Shown: positions 15,817 to 23,843, counted from the first letter of the stretch. The stretch is DNA of 64,000 bases from Streptomyces sp. S.PNR 29 (GCF_030386795.1 NZ_JANUQM010000004.1:310001-374000); one strand, 5' to 3'. Program-made: numbers and translations. Notes: generated from the letters alone by a model not told the origin.

Positions 15817-17237
15817 CCTTCGCCGCGAAGCATCGATTCGGGGCGCTGGGACATGAACTGTCCCTCCAGCGGAGCGTATTGGGTACGTACGTCCGTCTGC
15901 GCGTGCTCCTGCTGCTTCCGTACGCCGTCCGAGCCGCCGTCGAGCCCCCGCGCGGGACCCTGGCAGCCCTGCGCCGCGGCGATGCCGAGCGCCACCAGCA
16001 GCGTCACCACGACGAACACGAACAGCCGCTGCCGCAGCAGCCGAGGGTTGGCGGGGCGCCGGCCGGTGCCCGTGGTGCGGGGCGCCGGGCGACCGGGGCC
16101 ACTGCGTGGAGCGGGCCGACTACCGCTGCCGGGGCCCTTGGCATTCCGGGGGGTGTTGCGGGAAGCGGGTGTGGCGCGCCCCCCCGACCGGGACGACGGA
16201 CCGCCGCCGCGCGCCGGGGTGGTGCCCCGGGAGGGGGCCGGTCCCCGAGGCGTGGGGGTTCCCTGCGCTCCCCTCTGCATCCCGTTCGCATTCTGCTGGG
16301 CGTGCTGACCCTGAGGACGCCGCTGGGCACGCTCCGGGTAACTGTCGGCGATCCGCCCGGTGGGCCGGTCCGCGTCACCGGCGCGCGGTGCGGGCGGCCG
16401 TACGTCGGCGAGGCCCTGGGCCTCCCGGGCCGCGATCTCCTTGAGACGCAGCGACAGTTGGAGCGTGCTGGGGCGCTCCTCGGGGTCCTTCGCCAGGCAG
16501 GCCCGGACGAGCGGGGCCAACGCGTCCGGGACGCCGTGCAGCTGTGGCTCCTCGTGGACCACGCGGTACAGCATGACCTCGGAACTGCCGTGCCCGAAGG
16601 GCGAGTCGCCCATCGAGGCGTACGCGAGCGTGGCGCCGAGGGAGAACACGTCCGTGGCCGGGGTGACGGCCGCGCCGCGCACCTGTTCCGGCGCGAGGAA
16701 GCCGGGCGAGCCGACCGCCGTGCCGACGTGCGTGAGCGTGGAGGCACCGGTCGCCCAGGCGATGCCGAAGTCGATGATCCGCGGCCCCTTCGGGGACAGC
16801 AGGATGTTGGACGGCTTCAGGTCCCGGTGCACGACCCCGGCCTCGTGCACGGCGACCAGTCCCTCCGACAGGGCGGCTCCGATGGCGGCGACCTCCGCGG
16901 CGCCCAGTGGTCCCTCGTCGACGACCTTGTCGTGCAGGGAGGGGCCGGGGACGTACTGCGTGGCGAACCAGGGCCGGTCCGCGTCGAGGTCGGCGGCCAC
17001 GAGCCGGGCGGTGCATCCGCCCCTGATCCGCCGCGCGGCCGAGACCTCGCGCGCGAAGCGCGACCGGAACTCCTGATCCTCCGCCAGGTCAGGGCGGATG
17101 ACCTTCAGCGCGACGCGCTGCCCCTTCTTGTCGGAGCCCAGATAGACAACGCCCATCCCGCCCGCGCCGAGCCGTCTGTGAAGCCTGAACGAGCCGACGA
17201 CGCGCGGGTCCTCGCGCCTCAGGCGCATCATCGCCAT
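15813..17237 (-). CDS. Membrane-anchored Ser/Thr protein kinase (Hanks type), 474 aa
   Basis: Kinase domain residues about 15-280: glycine loop LGAGGMGVVY (23-32), catalytic Lys45 in VALKVI, HRDLKPSN (137-144), DFG (156-158), and the FLAPEQ motif. It transfers phosphate from ATP to Ser/Thr of unknown targets. Residues about 290-405 are a Pro/Arg/Gly-rich, likely disordered linker. One membrane helix follows (LFVFVVVTLLVALGIAAAQ), leaving a short outer tail of about 50 residues with no PASTA repeats, so there is no obvious ligand-sensing domain. ATG 17237 is preferred because GCGGGG lies 6 nt before it; ATG 17243 is nearly equal. The gene stands alone and divergent to a small-protein gene. Confidence 0.92.
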   Translation of the reverse strand: MAMMRLRREDPRVVGSFRLHRRLGAGGMGVVYLGSDKKGQRVALKVIRPDLAEDQEFRSRFAREVSAARRIRGGCTARLVAADLDADRPWFATQYVPGPSLHDKVVDEGPLGAAEVAAIGAALSEGLVAVHEAGVVHRDLKPSNILLSPKGPRIIDFGIAWATGASTLTHVGTAVGSPGFLAPEQVRGAAVTPATDVFSLGATLAYASMGDSPFGHGSSEVMLYRVVHEEPQLHGVPDALAPLVRACLAKDPEERPSTLQLSLRLKEIAAREAQGLADVRPPAPRAGDADRPTGRIADSYPERAQRRPQGQHAQQNANGMQRGAQGTPTPRGPAPSRGTTPARGGGPSSRSGGRATPASRNTPRNAKGPGSGSRPAPRSGPGRPAPRTTGTGRRPANPRLLRQRLFVFVVVTLLVALGIAAAQGCQGPARGLDGGSDGVRKQQEHAQTDVRTQYAPLEGQFMSQRPESMLRGEG

Positions 17238-17439
17238 GTTCATCCCCGCTGCCCGGTCCCTGTGACGAGCCACAGCTTACGTTTCCACGGCCGCCCGCGC
17301 GCAGAGGCCGCGCCCTCTCGGTCCGATGGATTGTCAGTGGGGGGTGGGAGACTTGAAGGGTGGTCAGGGAAGGTGCGAAGAGGGCGGCTTCGCGCCGTTT
17401 GTGATCCCAACCACCCGACACAGAAGGGGGATTGGACCC

Positions 17440-17796
17440 GTGAAGGGTGATCGTGTGGAGATAGTCGTGGATGCGGGCGACACGACGCGCACTTACGAGG
17501 TGGTGGCGAGCAGGGCGGGGCGCCGGGTGGATACGGCGGTACGTCGAGGTGTGGTGGAAGTGAGCGAAGTCACCCGGAATGGGACTGTCGTGAGGACGGC
17601 CCGCTTCATGGCGAACCGGGTCCTGGCGCTCGTCGAGCAGCCGGTTCCGCGTGCGGACGGCTCGGAGAAAACGGGGCAGACCGGGCGTCCCCTCGGGGAA
17701 GACCCCGAGACCCAGGTCGCCGTCTCCACCCAGGGGAGTACTCCGCAGGTCGTGGCTCATCCTCCGGGAGGCCCGGCAATCGGTACGAGGGCATGA
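17440..17796 (+). CDS. Hypothetical small protein, 118 aa
   Basis: Not assigned to a function. The first 70 residues alternate charged and hydrophobic residues (VKGDRVEIVVDAGDTTRTYEVVASRAGRRVDTAVRRGVVEVSEV), which suggests a small beta-rich domain; the last 45 are Gly/Pro/Gln-rich and probably unstructured. GTG 17440 lies 9 nt after AAGGGGG. The next gene (17915) is a tiny membrane protein in the same direction, about 118 nt further. No signal peptide or helix is seen, so it should be cytosolic. Confidence 0.7.
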   Translation: MKGDRVEIVVDAGDTTRTYEVVASRAGRRVDTAVRRGVVEVSEVTRNGTVVRTARFMANRVLALVEQPVPRADGSEKTGQTGRPLGEDPETQVAVSTQGSTPQVVAHPPGGPAIGTRA

Positions 17797-17914
17797 CGTC
17801 CGGCGAGGGCCGGACGCCTAGATTTGAGGTCAAGCGGCGGGTGCAGCACTCGTCCCCCGAGGTCAGACACCCGCCGCTGCCAACGACAACATCACAACGG
17901 TCAGGGGAGGGACC

Positions 17915-18097
17915 ATGGCCCACACGGCATCGCGGACGCTGATCCGCACGCAGAAGCGCCGCCGCACGGGCCGTCGCCACCCGCTGGTGGCGACGCTCAT
18001 GGCCCTTCCGCTGGCGGTCCTGCTCCTCGTCGTCTTCGACGGCTGGGAGACAGTGGCCACACAGGCGTCGTCCGTGGGTGCGATGCTGGGGCGCTGA
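17915..18097 (+). CDS. Small single-pass membrane protein, 60 aa
   Basis: The first 26 residues are strongly basic (RTQKRRRTGRRHP), then one membrane helix ATLMALPLAVLLLVVF, and a 16-residue tail. This orientation leaves the basic N terminus inside. ATG 17915 lies 3-4 nt after GGGGAGGGA, an excellent ribosome site, which together with the strong terminator downstream argues that this is a real gene. Function unknown. Confidence 0.65.
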   Translation: MAHTASRTLIRTQKRRRTGRRHPLVATLMALPLAVLLLVVFDGWETVATQASSVGAMLGR

Positions 18098-18179
18098 GCG
18101 GCGACCCCAGGCCCGGAAGAGCGGTCCGGGCGGGGACATCCATCCATGAAACCCCGTGGGGACGGGGGTGCGGCGGACG

Positions 18180-18224
18180 GCAAAGATGCCGGCGCAGCTG
18201 GGGAGCTGCGCCGGCATTGCTTTG
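18180..18224. terminator. Strong terminator hairpin
   Basis: Perfect 14-bp stem (ATGCCGGCGCAGCT 18186-18199 with 18204-18217), GGGG loop, and flanking CAAAG / CTTTG that extend the stem. It ends the small membrane-protein unit. Confidence 0.8.
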
Positions 18225-18348
18225 TGTGCGGGTGCGGATGTGGGTGCGGATGCCTGCGGCGGCCTGTGCGGGTGGGGGTACGCGCGGGTGGCCCGCATCT
18301 GGCGTAGCTGCGGGCATGCGTGCCGCCTGGGGCGGCACGGGTGGGCGC

Positions 18349-18386
18349 TGGGGGTACCCCCTGCTCGAAGAGCTTGGGGGAGGCAC
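18349..18386. repeat. Streptomyces-type extragenic palindrome in a 325-nt gene-free gap
   Basis: The gap 18225-18549 holds no gene. It starts with a GT/GC-rich stretch of repeated GGTGCGGATG-like words. At 18349-18386 there is a compound palindrome: GGGGTACCCC (18351-18360), then a hairpin in which CCCCC (18357-18361) and GCTC pair with GAGC and GGGGG (18376-18380) around a GAA loop. Closely similar sequences are, to my memory, common between Streptomyces genes. Confidence 0.55.
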
Positions 18387-18555
18387 CCCGTTGCGCCGGG
18401 CTGCGTAACCCCGCCCGGTCACCGCGACGCAGGGCACGCCCGAGCGCCCGGCATCGCGGCCGGCCCCGCATCCTCGACGCAGGGCACCTGACAATCCCGG
18501 CGGCCCGGGACGTACGCTCGCCCGACAGACCCGCACCCCAGGGAGCCCCTTGTCA

Positions 18556-19488
18556 GTGAACCCCCTCCTGTCCGAGCTCGACGCCCGCGTCAGGGCCACG
18601 GCACACGGACGTGCGTCGGCCTGCCCCTGCGGAGTGACGGGAACCCTCGCCGACCGCCCCGACGGCACCGTCGTGCGCCACGCGGACACCGTCGGGAAGG
18701 CGCACGCCCCGGACGCCCACCCCGGCGAGCTGGCTCTCCGGCTCACCGTCGCCGCCCGCCTCCCCGGCATCCTCCTGCCCCCGCTGAGCCCGACGCCGGT
18801 CGACCTGCACGGCAGGCTCGTGACGTTCTGGCCGTACGGCACCCCGGTCGACCCGGGGGACCCCGACGCCGCCCCCTGGGAAGCCGCCGCCGCTCTCCTC
18901 GCCCACCTCCACCGAGCCCCGGCCCCGACCGCCCTGCCGCCGATGCGCGGGCCCGTCAAGGCGGCCCGTGCCGTCGACCGTCTCCGCGCCGCCGGTCCCC
19001 ACCCCGGCACGGCCTGCGTCCTGCGCGCCTGGACCACCCTGCCCGCCTGGGCCCGCGCCGAGGCGCCCATGCCGGGAGCCACCACGCTGTGCCACGGCGA
19101 CCTCCACCTCGGCCAGCTCGTACGGCATCCCGCCCCCGACGGACCCTGGCAGCTCATCGACGTCGACGACCTCGGCGTGGGCGTCCCGGCCTGGGACCTC
19201 GCGCGCCCGGCGGCCTGGTACGCCTGCGGACTGCTCCCGCGCGATGCGTGGACCCGCTTCCTGACCGCCTACCGTGCCGCCGACGGCCCGGCCGTCCCCC
19301 CGGACGGCGACCCCTGGCCCGCCCTGGACGTTCCGGCCCGCGCCCTCGCCGTGCAGACCGCCGCCCGGGCGATAGCCAAGGCGGTCGCCGCCGACCGTGC
19401 CCTGGACGAGGTCGAGCAGGCCGTGGTCGACGCCTGTGACCGAATGGGTGCCATCCCCCCGCAGTTGACCCGAAGCTCCGCGAAGTAG
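18556..19488 (+). CDS. Aminoglycoside phosphotransferase-fold (APH) kinase, 310 aa
   Basis: The catalytic loop TLCHGDLHLGQLV and the metal-binding strand LIDVDDLGVGVPAWDLARPA (residues about 178-220) are the Brenner and DFG-like motifs of the APH/choline-kinase family. The N-terminal lobe is short and lacks an obvious Gly-rich loop. The family phosphorylates small molecules (aminoglycosides, sugars, amino alcohols); nothing points to a substrate, and calling it a resistance gene would not be justified. GTG 18556 lies 10 nt after AGGGAG; TTG 18550 is the other option. It is followed in the same direction by the small zinc-ribbon gene. Confidence 0.85.
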   Translation: MNPLLSELDARVRATAHGRASACPCGVTGTLADRPDGTVVRHADTVGKAHAPDAHPGELALRLTVAARLPGILLPPLSPTPVDLHGRLVTFWPYGTPVDPGDPDAAPWEAAAALLAHLHRAPAPTALPPMRGPVKAARAVDRLRAAGPHPGTACVLRAWTTLPAWARAEAPMPGATTLCHGDLHLGQLVRHPAPDGPWQLIDVDDLGVGVPAWDLARPAAWYACGLLPRDAWTRFLTAYRAADGPAVPPDGDPWPALDVPARALAVQTAARAIAKAVAADRALDEVEQAVVDACDRMGAIPPQLTRSSAK

Positions 19489-19568
19489 GGTGCAACCGAC
19501 CGCGGCCGGACAGAGTCTGTCCTGGCGATACGCGAAGCAGGACCGACCGGCGAGGAGTTGAGCCGACG

Positions 19569-19853
19569 ATGCAGTGTCCGAAGTGTCATGCGCCGATGCA
19601 CACGTACAACCGCAACGGCGTCCAGATCGAGCAGTGCGGCAACTGCCGCGGGATCTTCCTCGACTACGGAGAGCTGGAGGCACTGACCCGCCTGGAGGCC
19701 CAGTGGTCCCAGCCCGCCCCGCCGCCCCCGCCCGCCCCGCAGGCGTACCCGGCGCCTCCGGCCCCCGCCTGGGGCGCTCCGCACGGCGGCCACGGACACC
19801 ACCACGGCCACCACCGCCACAAGAGCTTCGGTCACATGCTGTTCTCCAGCTGA
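19569..19853 (+). CDS. TFIIB-type zinc-ribbon protein, 94 aa
   Basis: Residues 1-42 form a zf-TFIIB ribbon with two Cys pairs (CPKC at 3-6 and CGNC at 23-26) and the usual GIFLDYGELEAL ending. Then a Pro-rich stretch (APPPPPAPQAYP) and a His/Gly-rich segment GGHGHHHGHHRHKSFGHM that could bind metal. The family is widespread and of unknown function. GAGGAG precedes ATG 19569 by about 11 nt. The terminator at 19866 is shared tail-to-tail with the tRNA operon. Confidence 0.82.
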   Translation: MQCPKCHAPMHTYNRNGVQIEQCGNCRGIFLDYGELEALTRLEAQWSQPAPPPPPAPQAYPAPPAPAWGAPHGGHGHHHGHHRHKSFGHMLFSS

Positions 19854-19865
19854 CCAGGCAGACGC

Positions 19866-19897
19866 CAAAGCCCCCAGCCGTTCGGCTGGGGGCTTTG
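19866..19897. terminator. Bidirectional terminator between zinc-ribbon gene and tRNA operon
   Basis: Perfect 14-bp stem CAAAGCCCCCAGCC (19866-19879) with 19884-19897 and a 4-nt loop; A- and T-rich ends on both sides let it work for both strands. It lies 6 nt from the 3' end of the last tRNA. Confidence 0.9.
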
Positions 19898-19902
19898 TGC
19901 TG

Positions 19903-19974
19903 TGGACGATACTGGGATTGAACCAGTGACCTCTTCCGTGTCAGGGAAGCGCTCTCCCGCTGAGCTAATCGTCC
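19903..19974 (-). tRNA. tRNA-Val (GAC), copy 1 (last of operon)
   Basis: 72-nt cloverleaf on the minus strand. Acceptor GGACGAT pairs with ATCGTCC; D arm AGCTCAGCGGGAGAGC; anticodon stem-loop CTTCC-CTGACAC-GGAAG with anticodon GAC; T arm CTGGTTCAATCCCAG. The 3' CCA is not encoded. Confidence 0.95.
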
Positions 19975-20017
19975 TCGGGTCCACGATCTCTCGAAGAAGC
20001 CGATCATGGGCACTGCG

Positions 20018-20089
20018 TGCGCGATACTGGGATTGAACCAGTGACCTCTTCCGTGTCAGGGAAGCGCTCTCCCGCTGAGCTAATCGCGC
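20018..20089 (-). tRNA. tRNA-Val (GAC), copy 2, different acceptor stem
   Basis: 72 nt. The body is identical to copies 1 and 3, anticodon GAC, but the acceptor stem is GCGCGAT/ATCGCGC instead of GGACGAT/ATCGTCC, with pairing fully kept. CCA is not encoded. Confidence 0.95.
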
Positions 20090-20108
20090 GGGGGATCCGA
20101 AGATCCAG

Positions 20109-20180
20109 TGGACGATACTGGGATTGAACCAGTGACCTCTTCCGTGTCAGGGAAGCGCTCTCCCGCTGAGCTAATCGTCC
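20109..20180 (-). tRNA. tRNA-Val (GAC), copy 3
   Basis: 72 nt, identical in the mature part to copy 1; anticodon GAC. It starts 1 nt from the CCA end of tRNA-Cys, so the two must be cut from one precursor. Confidence 0.95.
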
Positions 20181-20181
20181 T

Positions 20182-20255
20182 TGGAGGTGGAGACGGGATT
20201 TGAACCCGTGTAGACGGCTTTGCAGGCCGTTGCCTCGCCTCTCGGCCACTCCACC
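20182..20255 (-). tRNA. tRNA-Cys (GCA)
   Basis: 71-nt cloverleaf (20185-20255) plus an encoded CCA (20182-20184). Acceptor GGTGGAG/CTCCACC, discriminator U as expected for Cys, anticodon GCA, T arm CGGGTTCAAATCCCG. It is the only tRNA of this operon with an encoded CCA. Confidence 0.95.
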
Positions 20256-20294
20256 AGGAGTCTACGGGACCGGGTGGGTCCCCTAGTTCCTTCG

Positions 20295-20367
20295 AGCGGA
20301 CGACGAGGCTCGAACTCGCGACCTCAACCTTGGCAAGGTTGCGCTCTACCAACTGAGCTACGTCCGC
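20295..20367 (-). tRNA. tRNA-Gly (GCC), first gene of the tRNA operon
   Basis: 73-nt cloverleaf: acceptor GCGGACG/CGTCCGC, D arm AGCTCAGTTGGTAGAGC, anticodon GCC in the loop TTGCCAA, T arm GCGAGTTCGAGCCTCGT. CCA is not encoded. Confidence 0.95.
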
Positions 20368-20409
20368 TTGTCGTTTCCGTTTCGCTTGCGCGTCGCGGCG
20401 ACGTGTTGA

Positions 20410-20437
20410 ACTCTAGCGGATTCCGGGGCCAGTACAA
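20410..20437 (-). promoter_or_regulatory. Promoter of the tRNA Gly-Cys-Val-Val-Val operon
   Basis: On the minus strand TTGTAC (20437-20432) and TAGAGT (20415-20410) are 16 nt apart, close to the HrdB consensus. Transcription would begin near 20403, about 36 nt before tRNA-Gly, and run through all five tRNAs to the terminator at 19897-19866. Confidence 0.75.
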
Positions 20438-20532
20438 AAACGCGTTTGTGCAGCGTGCTGCGCTGCCTCTGCTCGCGGACGGGGTCAGTGCAGATGGCAG
20501 GGCGTGCCCGGCCGCCTCCGTGATACCGGCCA

Positions 20533-20538
20533 TAGACT
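20533..20538 (+). promoter_or_regulatory. -10 box TAGACT of pabB (leaderless)
   Basis: TAGACT ends 7 nt before GTG 20546 and there is no ribosome site, so the start codon probably coincides with the transcription start. A -35 box is not clear. Confidence 0.55.
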
Positions 20539-20545
20539 CGACTGC

Positions 20546-21592
20546 GTGCTGGACCTCCCTCCCCTCGCCCGCTTCGGTGCTCGTGTCGCGACCGGTCTCC
20601 TCGACGTCACCAGCGATCCCGCGGCCCTCGACTCCCGTGGTTTCTGGGCCGTGTGCGCGGACTTCGAGGGGCGGCTGACCTGCGCGCGCTTCAGGGAGGT
20701 GAGGGAGGAGCCCGTGCCCGCTCCCGTGCCGGGTGCGTGGCGGGGGCCGGCCGCCGGTGACTGGGCGTCCTCGCTCGACCGCGTCGCGTACACGACGGCC
20801 GTGCGCCGCATCCGTGAGCACATCGCCGCCGGCGAGGTCTACCAGGCCAACCTCTGCCGGGTGCTCTCGGCGCCCGCCCCGCCCGACGCCGACGTGGACG
20901 CCCTCACGGCCCTGCTGGCCCGCGGCAACCCGGCGCCGTACGCAGGAACGATCCGTCTCCCCGGGCACGGTGTGGAGATAGCCACCGCCTCTCCCGAGCT
21001 GTTCCTGCGCCGTGACGGCCGGGTCGTCGAGTCGGGGCCCATCAAGGGGACCGGGCGCACCGAGGCGGATCTCCTGGAGAAGGACTACGCCGAGAACGTG
21101 ATGATCGTGGACCTGGTCCGCAATGACATCGGACGGGTCTGCGCCACCGGCAGCGTGACGGTGCCCGAACTGTGTGTCGTGGAGAAGCACCCCGGGCTCG
21201 TCCACCTGGTGTCCCTGGTCCGGGGCGAACTGCGGGCCGGCGCCGGCTGGCCGGAGCTGATCGACGCCGCCTTCCCGCCGGGCTCGGTCACCGGTGCCCC
21301 CAAGTCCAGCGCCCTGCGGATCATCGACGCGCTGGAGACCGCGCCCCGGGGCCCGTACTGCGGCGGCATCGGCTGGGTCGACGCCGACCGGGGTGTCGGG
21401 GAGCTGGCCGTCGGGATCCGCACCTTCTGGATCGACCGCGCTGGAGGCGCGCTGCGCTTCGGTACCGGGGCCGGGATCACCTGGGGGTCGGACCCCGAGG
21501 CGGAGTGGCGGGAAACTGAACTGAAGGCGTCCCGGCTGCTCGCGGTAGCGTCGGGAACCTACGAGGTGAGTGGAGAGGGACAACGGACGTGA
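20546..21592 (+). CDS. pabB: Aminodeoxychorismate synthase component I (chorismate-binding), 348 aa
   Basis: Chorismate-utilising fold. Residues about 70-340 carry the family signatures: YTTAVRRIREHIAAGEVYQANLCR, ASPELFLRRDGRVVESGPIKGTGRT, the catalytic stretch ENVMIVDLVRNDIGRV, GSVTGAPKSSALRIID and GVGELAVGIRTFW. With glutamine-derived ammonia it makes 4-amino-4-deoxychorismate for folate. The glutaminase partner PabA is not nearby. PabB was chosen over anthranilate synthase because of the short N terminus, the PIKGTGRT loop and the pabC-type lyase encoded directly after it with a 4-nt overlap. Confidence 0.88.
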   Translation: MLDLPPLARFGARVATGLLDVTSDPAALDSRGFWAVCADFEGRLTCARFREVREEPVPAPVPGAWRGPAAGDWASSLDRVAYTTAVRRIREHIAAGEVYQANLCRVLSAPAPPDADVDALTALLARGNPAPYAGTIRLPGHGVEIATASPELFLRRDGRVVESGPIKGTGRTEADLLEKDYAENVMIVDLVRNDIGRVCATGSVTVPELCVVEKHPGLVHLVSLVRGELRAGAGWPELIDAAFPPGSVTGAPKSSALRIIDALETAPRGPYCGGIGWVDADRGVGELAVGIRTFWIDRAGGALRFGTGAGITWGSDPEAEWRETELKASRLLAVASGTYEVSGEGQRT

Positions 21593-22410
21593 AGATCTGG
21601 CTCGACGGCGGGCTGCAGGACACCGAGTCCGCCCGCGTCTCCGTCTTCGACCACGGGCTGACCGTGGGCGACGGCATCTTCGAGACGGTGAAGGCGGTGG
21701 ACGGCAAGCCGTTCGCGCTCACCCGGCATCTCGACCGGCTCACCCGCTCGGCGCGCGGTCTCGGCCTGCCCGACCCCGACCACGACGAGGTGCGCCGCGC
21801 CTGCGCCGCCGTCCTCAAGGCCAACCCGATGCCGCTGGGCCGGCTGCGGATCACGTACACCGGCGGTTACGGCCCGCTCGGGTCCGACCGCGGCGAGCAC
21901 GGCCCGACCCTCGTCGTCGCCCTCGGCGAGACCACCCGCCGCCCCGACTCCACAGCCGTGATCACGGTCCCGTGGACCCGCAACGAGCGCGGCGCGCTCA
22001 CCGGCCTGAAGACGACCTCGTACGCAGAGAACGTCGTCGCCCTCGCTCGCGCCCACCAACAGGGCGCCTCCGAGGCGCTGTTCGGCAACACGGTGGGGCA
22101 GCTGTGCGAGGGCACCGGGTCGAACGTCTTCGTCGTCCTGGACGGCGAGATCCACACCCCGCCGCTCGCCTCCGGCTGCCTCGCGGGCATCACCCGGGCC
22201 CTGGCGATCGAGTGGGCCGGCGCCCGGGAGACGGACCTTCCGCTGGACGTGCTGGAGCGGGCCGACGAGGTCTTTCTGACCTCCACGCTGCGGGACGTGC
22301 AGGCCGTGCACCGGGTCGACGACCGAGAACTGCCGGGGGCGTCCGGCCCGGTGACCGTCAAGGCGATGCGGATCTTCGAGGAGCGGGCCGCGGACAGGCT
22401 CGATCCCTGA
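21589..22410 (+). CDS. pabC: 4-amino-4-deoxychorismate lyase (class IV aminotransferase fold), 273 aa
   Basis: PLP enzyme of fold type IV that releases pyruvate to give p-aminobenzoate. Signatures: FDHGLTVGDGIFETVKAVDG at the N terminus, LRITYTGGYGPLGS, the PLP Lys in GLKTTSYAENVVALARAHQQG, EGTGSNVFVVLDGEIHTPPL and a DEVFLTSTLRDVQAV end. Branched-chain or D-amino-acid aminotransferase is the main alternative, but coupling with pabB (GTGA overlap at 21589) favours the lyase. Together the two genes convert chorismate to the folate precursor. Confidence 0.88.
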   Translation: MKIWLDGGLQDTESARVSVFDHGLTVGDGIFETVKAVDGKPFALTRHLDRLTRSARGLGLPDPDHDEVRRACAAVLKANPMPLGRLRITYTGGYGPLGSDRGEHGPTLVVALGETTRRPDSTAVITVPWTRNERGALTGLKTTSYAENVVALARAHQQGASEALFGNTVGQLCEGTGSNVFVVLDGEIHTPPLASGCLAGITRALAIEWAGARETDLPLDVLERADEVFLTSTLRDVQAVHRVDDRELPGASGPVTVKAMRIFEERAADRLDP

Positions 22411-22451
22411 GAGCGGCACATATTCGGCTGCCCAGGGGGCGCGTCGCGGGG

Positions 22452-22457
22452 TAGAAC
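22452..22457 (+). promoter_or_regulatory. -10 box TAGAAC of the double-GNAT gene (leaderless)
   Basis: TAGAAC lies 7 nt before ATG 22465, inside a small palindrome (GGGG before, CCCC after), and no ribosome site is present. Confidence 0.45.
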
Positions 22458-22464
22458 ACCCCTG

Positions 22465-23289
22465 ATGACCACGACCCTGCGGCCGACCGAGCCGCTTCAG
22501 CGCGCTGCCGACGGGACGCGTTCACGCCGCTACCAGGTGTGCGTCAACAGCCGTCCCGTTGGCGCGATACACCTCGGCACCCATCCTGTCTTCGGCGACG
22601 CGGTGGCCCGCATCCTGGACCTGCGCATCGAGGAACCGGACCGGCGGCGCGGCCGGGGCACCGTGGCCGCGCTCGCCGCGGAGGAGGTGGCCCGGGGCTG
22701 GGGCTGTGGGCGCATCGAGGCGGCGGTCCCCGCCGACGCGGAGACGGCGCTCCGACTCGCCACTGCTCTCGGGTACGTCGTGCGCAACCGCAACATGCGG
22801 AAGACGCTCGGCGACACCCCGCCCGACCTGCCCGCGGGCAGCCGGGCCCGGCCCATGACGGAGGCCGAGTTCGGGCCCTGGCTGGACAAGGGCCGGGAGG
22901 ACTACGCGCAGCACTGGATCGCGCGCGGGGTGCCGGAGGCCGAGGCCCGGGCCAAGTCCGAGCGGGACCACGCCATGCTGCTGCCGGACGGTCCTGCCAC
23001 GCCGGACATGCTCCTCAGCGTCCTCGAACACGAGGGGACACGCGTGGGCACACTGTGGCTGGCGCTGCGGGACGAGGGCGCCTTCGTCTTCGACGTCGAG
23101 ACCGGCACCGCACACCGCGGCAGAGGACACGGACGTACGCTCATGCTGCTGGCCGAGGCCCAGGCCGTCGCCGCGGGGAAGCGGACCATCGGCCTCAACG
23201 TCTTCGCGGGCAACACCCCGGCCGAGCGGCTCTACGAGTCACTCGGCTACGAGACCACGGAGTACAGCCTCTACAAGCAGTTGCTGTAG
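22465..23289 (+). CDS. Tandem-GNAT acetyltransferase, 274 aa
   Basis: Two GNAT halves: the first has EEPDRRRGRGTVAALAAEEVA (residues about 53-75) and LRLATALGY, the second has GTAHRGRGHGRTLMLLAEAQ (about 213-233) and NTPAERLYESLGYETTEY. The second half keeps the better Q/R-x-x-G-x-G/A loop, so it is probably the active one. Substrate unknown; some tandem GNATs of actinobacteria acetylate small thiols or antibiotics. Probably leaderless, see the -10 box. It converges on the DsbA-like gene 41 nt downstream. Confidence 0.85.
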   Translation: MTTTLRPTEPLQRAADGTRSRRYQVCVNSRPVGAIHLGTHPVFGDAVARILDLRIEEPDRRRGRGTVAALAAEEVARGWGCGRIEAAVPADAETALRLATALGYVVRNRNMRKTLGDTPPDLPAGSRARPMTEAEFGPWLDKGREDYAQHWIARGVPEAEARAKSERDHAMLLPDGPATPDMLLSVLEHEGTRVGTLWLALRDEGAFVFDVETGTAHRGRGHGRTLMLLAEAQAVAAGKRTIGLNVFAGNTPAERLYESLGYETTEYSLYKQLL

Positions 23290-23330
23290 CGGCCCGGCGG
23301 GACCTCCGGCGGGGAGCGGACCGGCGCTGT

Positions 23331-23843
23331 TCAGGCCTGCTGTCCGGCCAGCAGCCGGTCCGCGATCTCCTCGATGCGCTCGCGCAGCCCCTCCTGGCTC
23401 TTGCCGCCGTCGAGGCGCTCGCCGCCGATGACGTACGTCGGGGTCCCGGTCACGCCGATCGCCTTGCCCTCGGCCTGGTCGGCGTCCACGATCAGGATGT
23501 GCCGGCCGTCGATCAGGGCGGTGTCGAACTCCTCGGCGTCGAGGCCGAGTTCACGGGCGATCTCGACCAGGAAGGGTTCTCCCCTACGGGCGAGCTCCTC
23601 GACCCGGCCCAGCAGGGTCTCTACGTACCGCCAGTCCTGCCCCTGCGCCGCGGCCTCCTCCGCGGCCTGGGCGGCGGCGAAGGCGTGCTTGTTCTTCTCC
23701 AGCGGGAAGTGCCGCAGCCTCAGCTCCAGACGATCGCCGTAGCGGGCACGCAGGGCGCGGAGGTCGTCCAGGGCGCTGCGGCAGTCCGGGCACTGCAGAT
23801 CGCACCAGACGTCGAGAACGGGGGCGGGGGAGGAGTCGCTCAT
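23331..23843 (-). CDS. DsbA/FrnE-like thioredoxin-fold protein, 170 aa
   Basis: The chain opens with VLDVWCDLQCPDCRSALDDL, where C-P-D-C at about residues 18-21 is the redox centre, and closes with GVTGTPTYVIGGERLDG, the cis-Pro loop of the DsbA family. A helical insert lies between. No signal peptide or membrane anchor, so a cytosolic oxidoreductase of the FrnE or 2-hydroxychromene-isomerase-like group is most likely. ATG 23843 lies about 10 nt after GGGAGA. It is divergent from a small membrane-protein gene at 24042. Confidence 0.85.
   Translation of the reverse strand: MSDSSPAPVLDVWCDLQCPDCRSALDDLRALRARYGDRLELRLRHFPLEKNKHAFAAAQAAEEAAAQGQDWRYVETLLGRVEELARRGEPFLVEIARELGLDAEEFDTALIDGRHILIVDADQAEGKAIGVTGTPTYVIGGERLDGGKSQEGLRERIEEIADRLLAGQQA

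Noticed and set aside
18556-19488. Antibiotic resistance gene (aminoglycoside phosphotransferase)
   Set aside because: The fold motifs are shared by many small-molecule kinases, and nothing in sequence or context indicates an antibiotic substrate.
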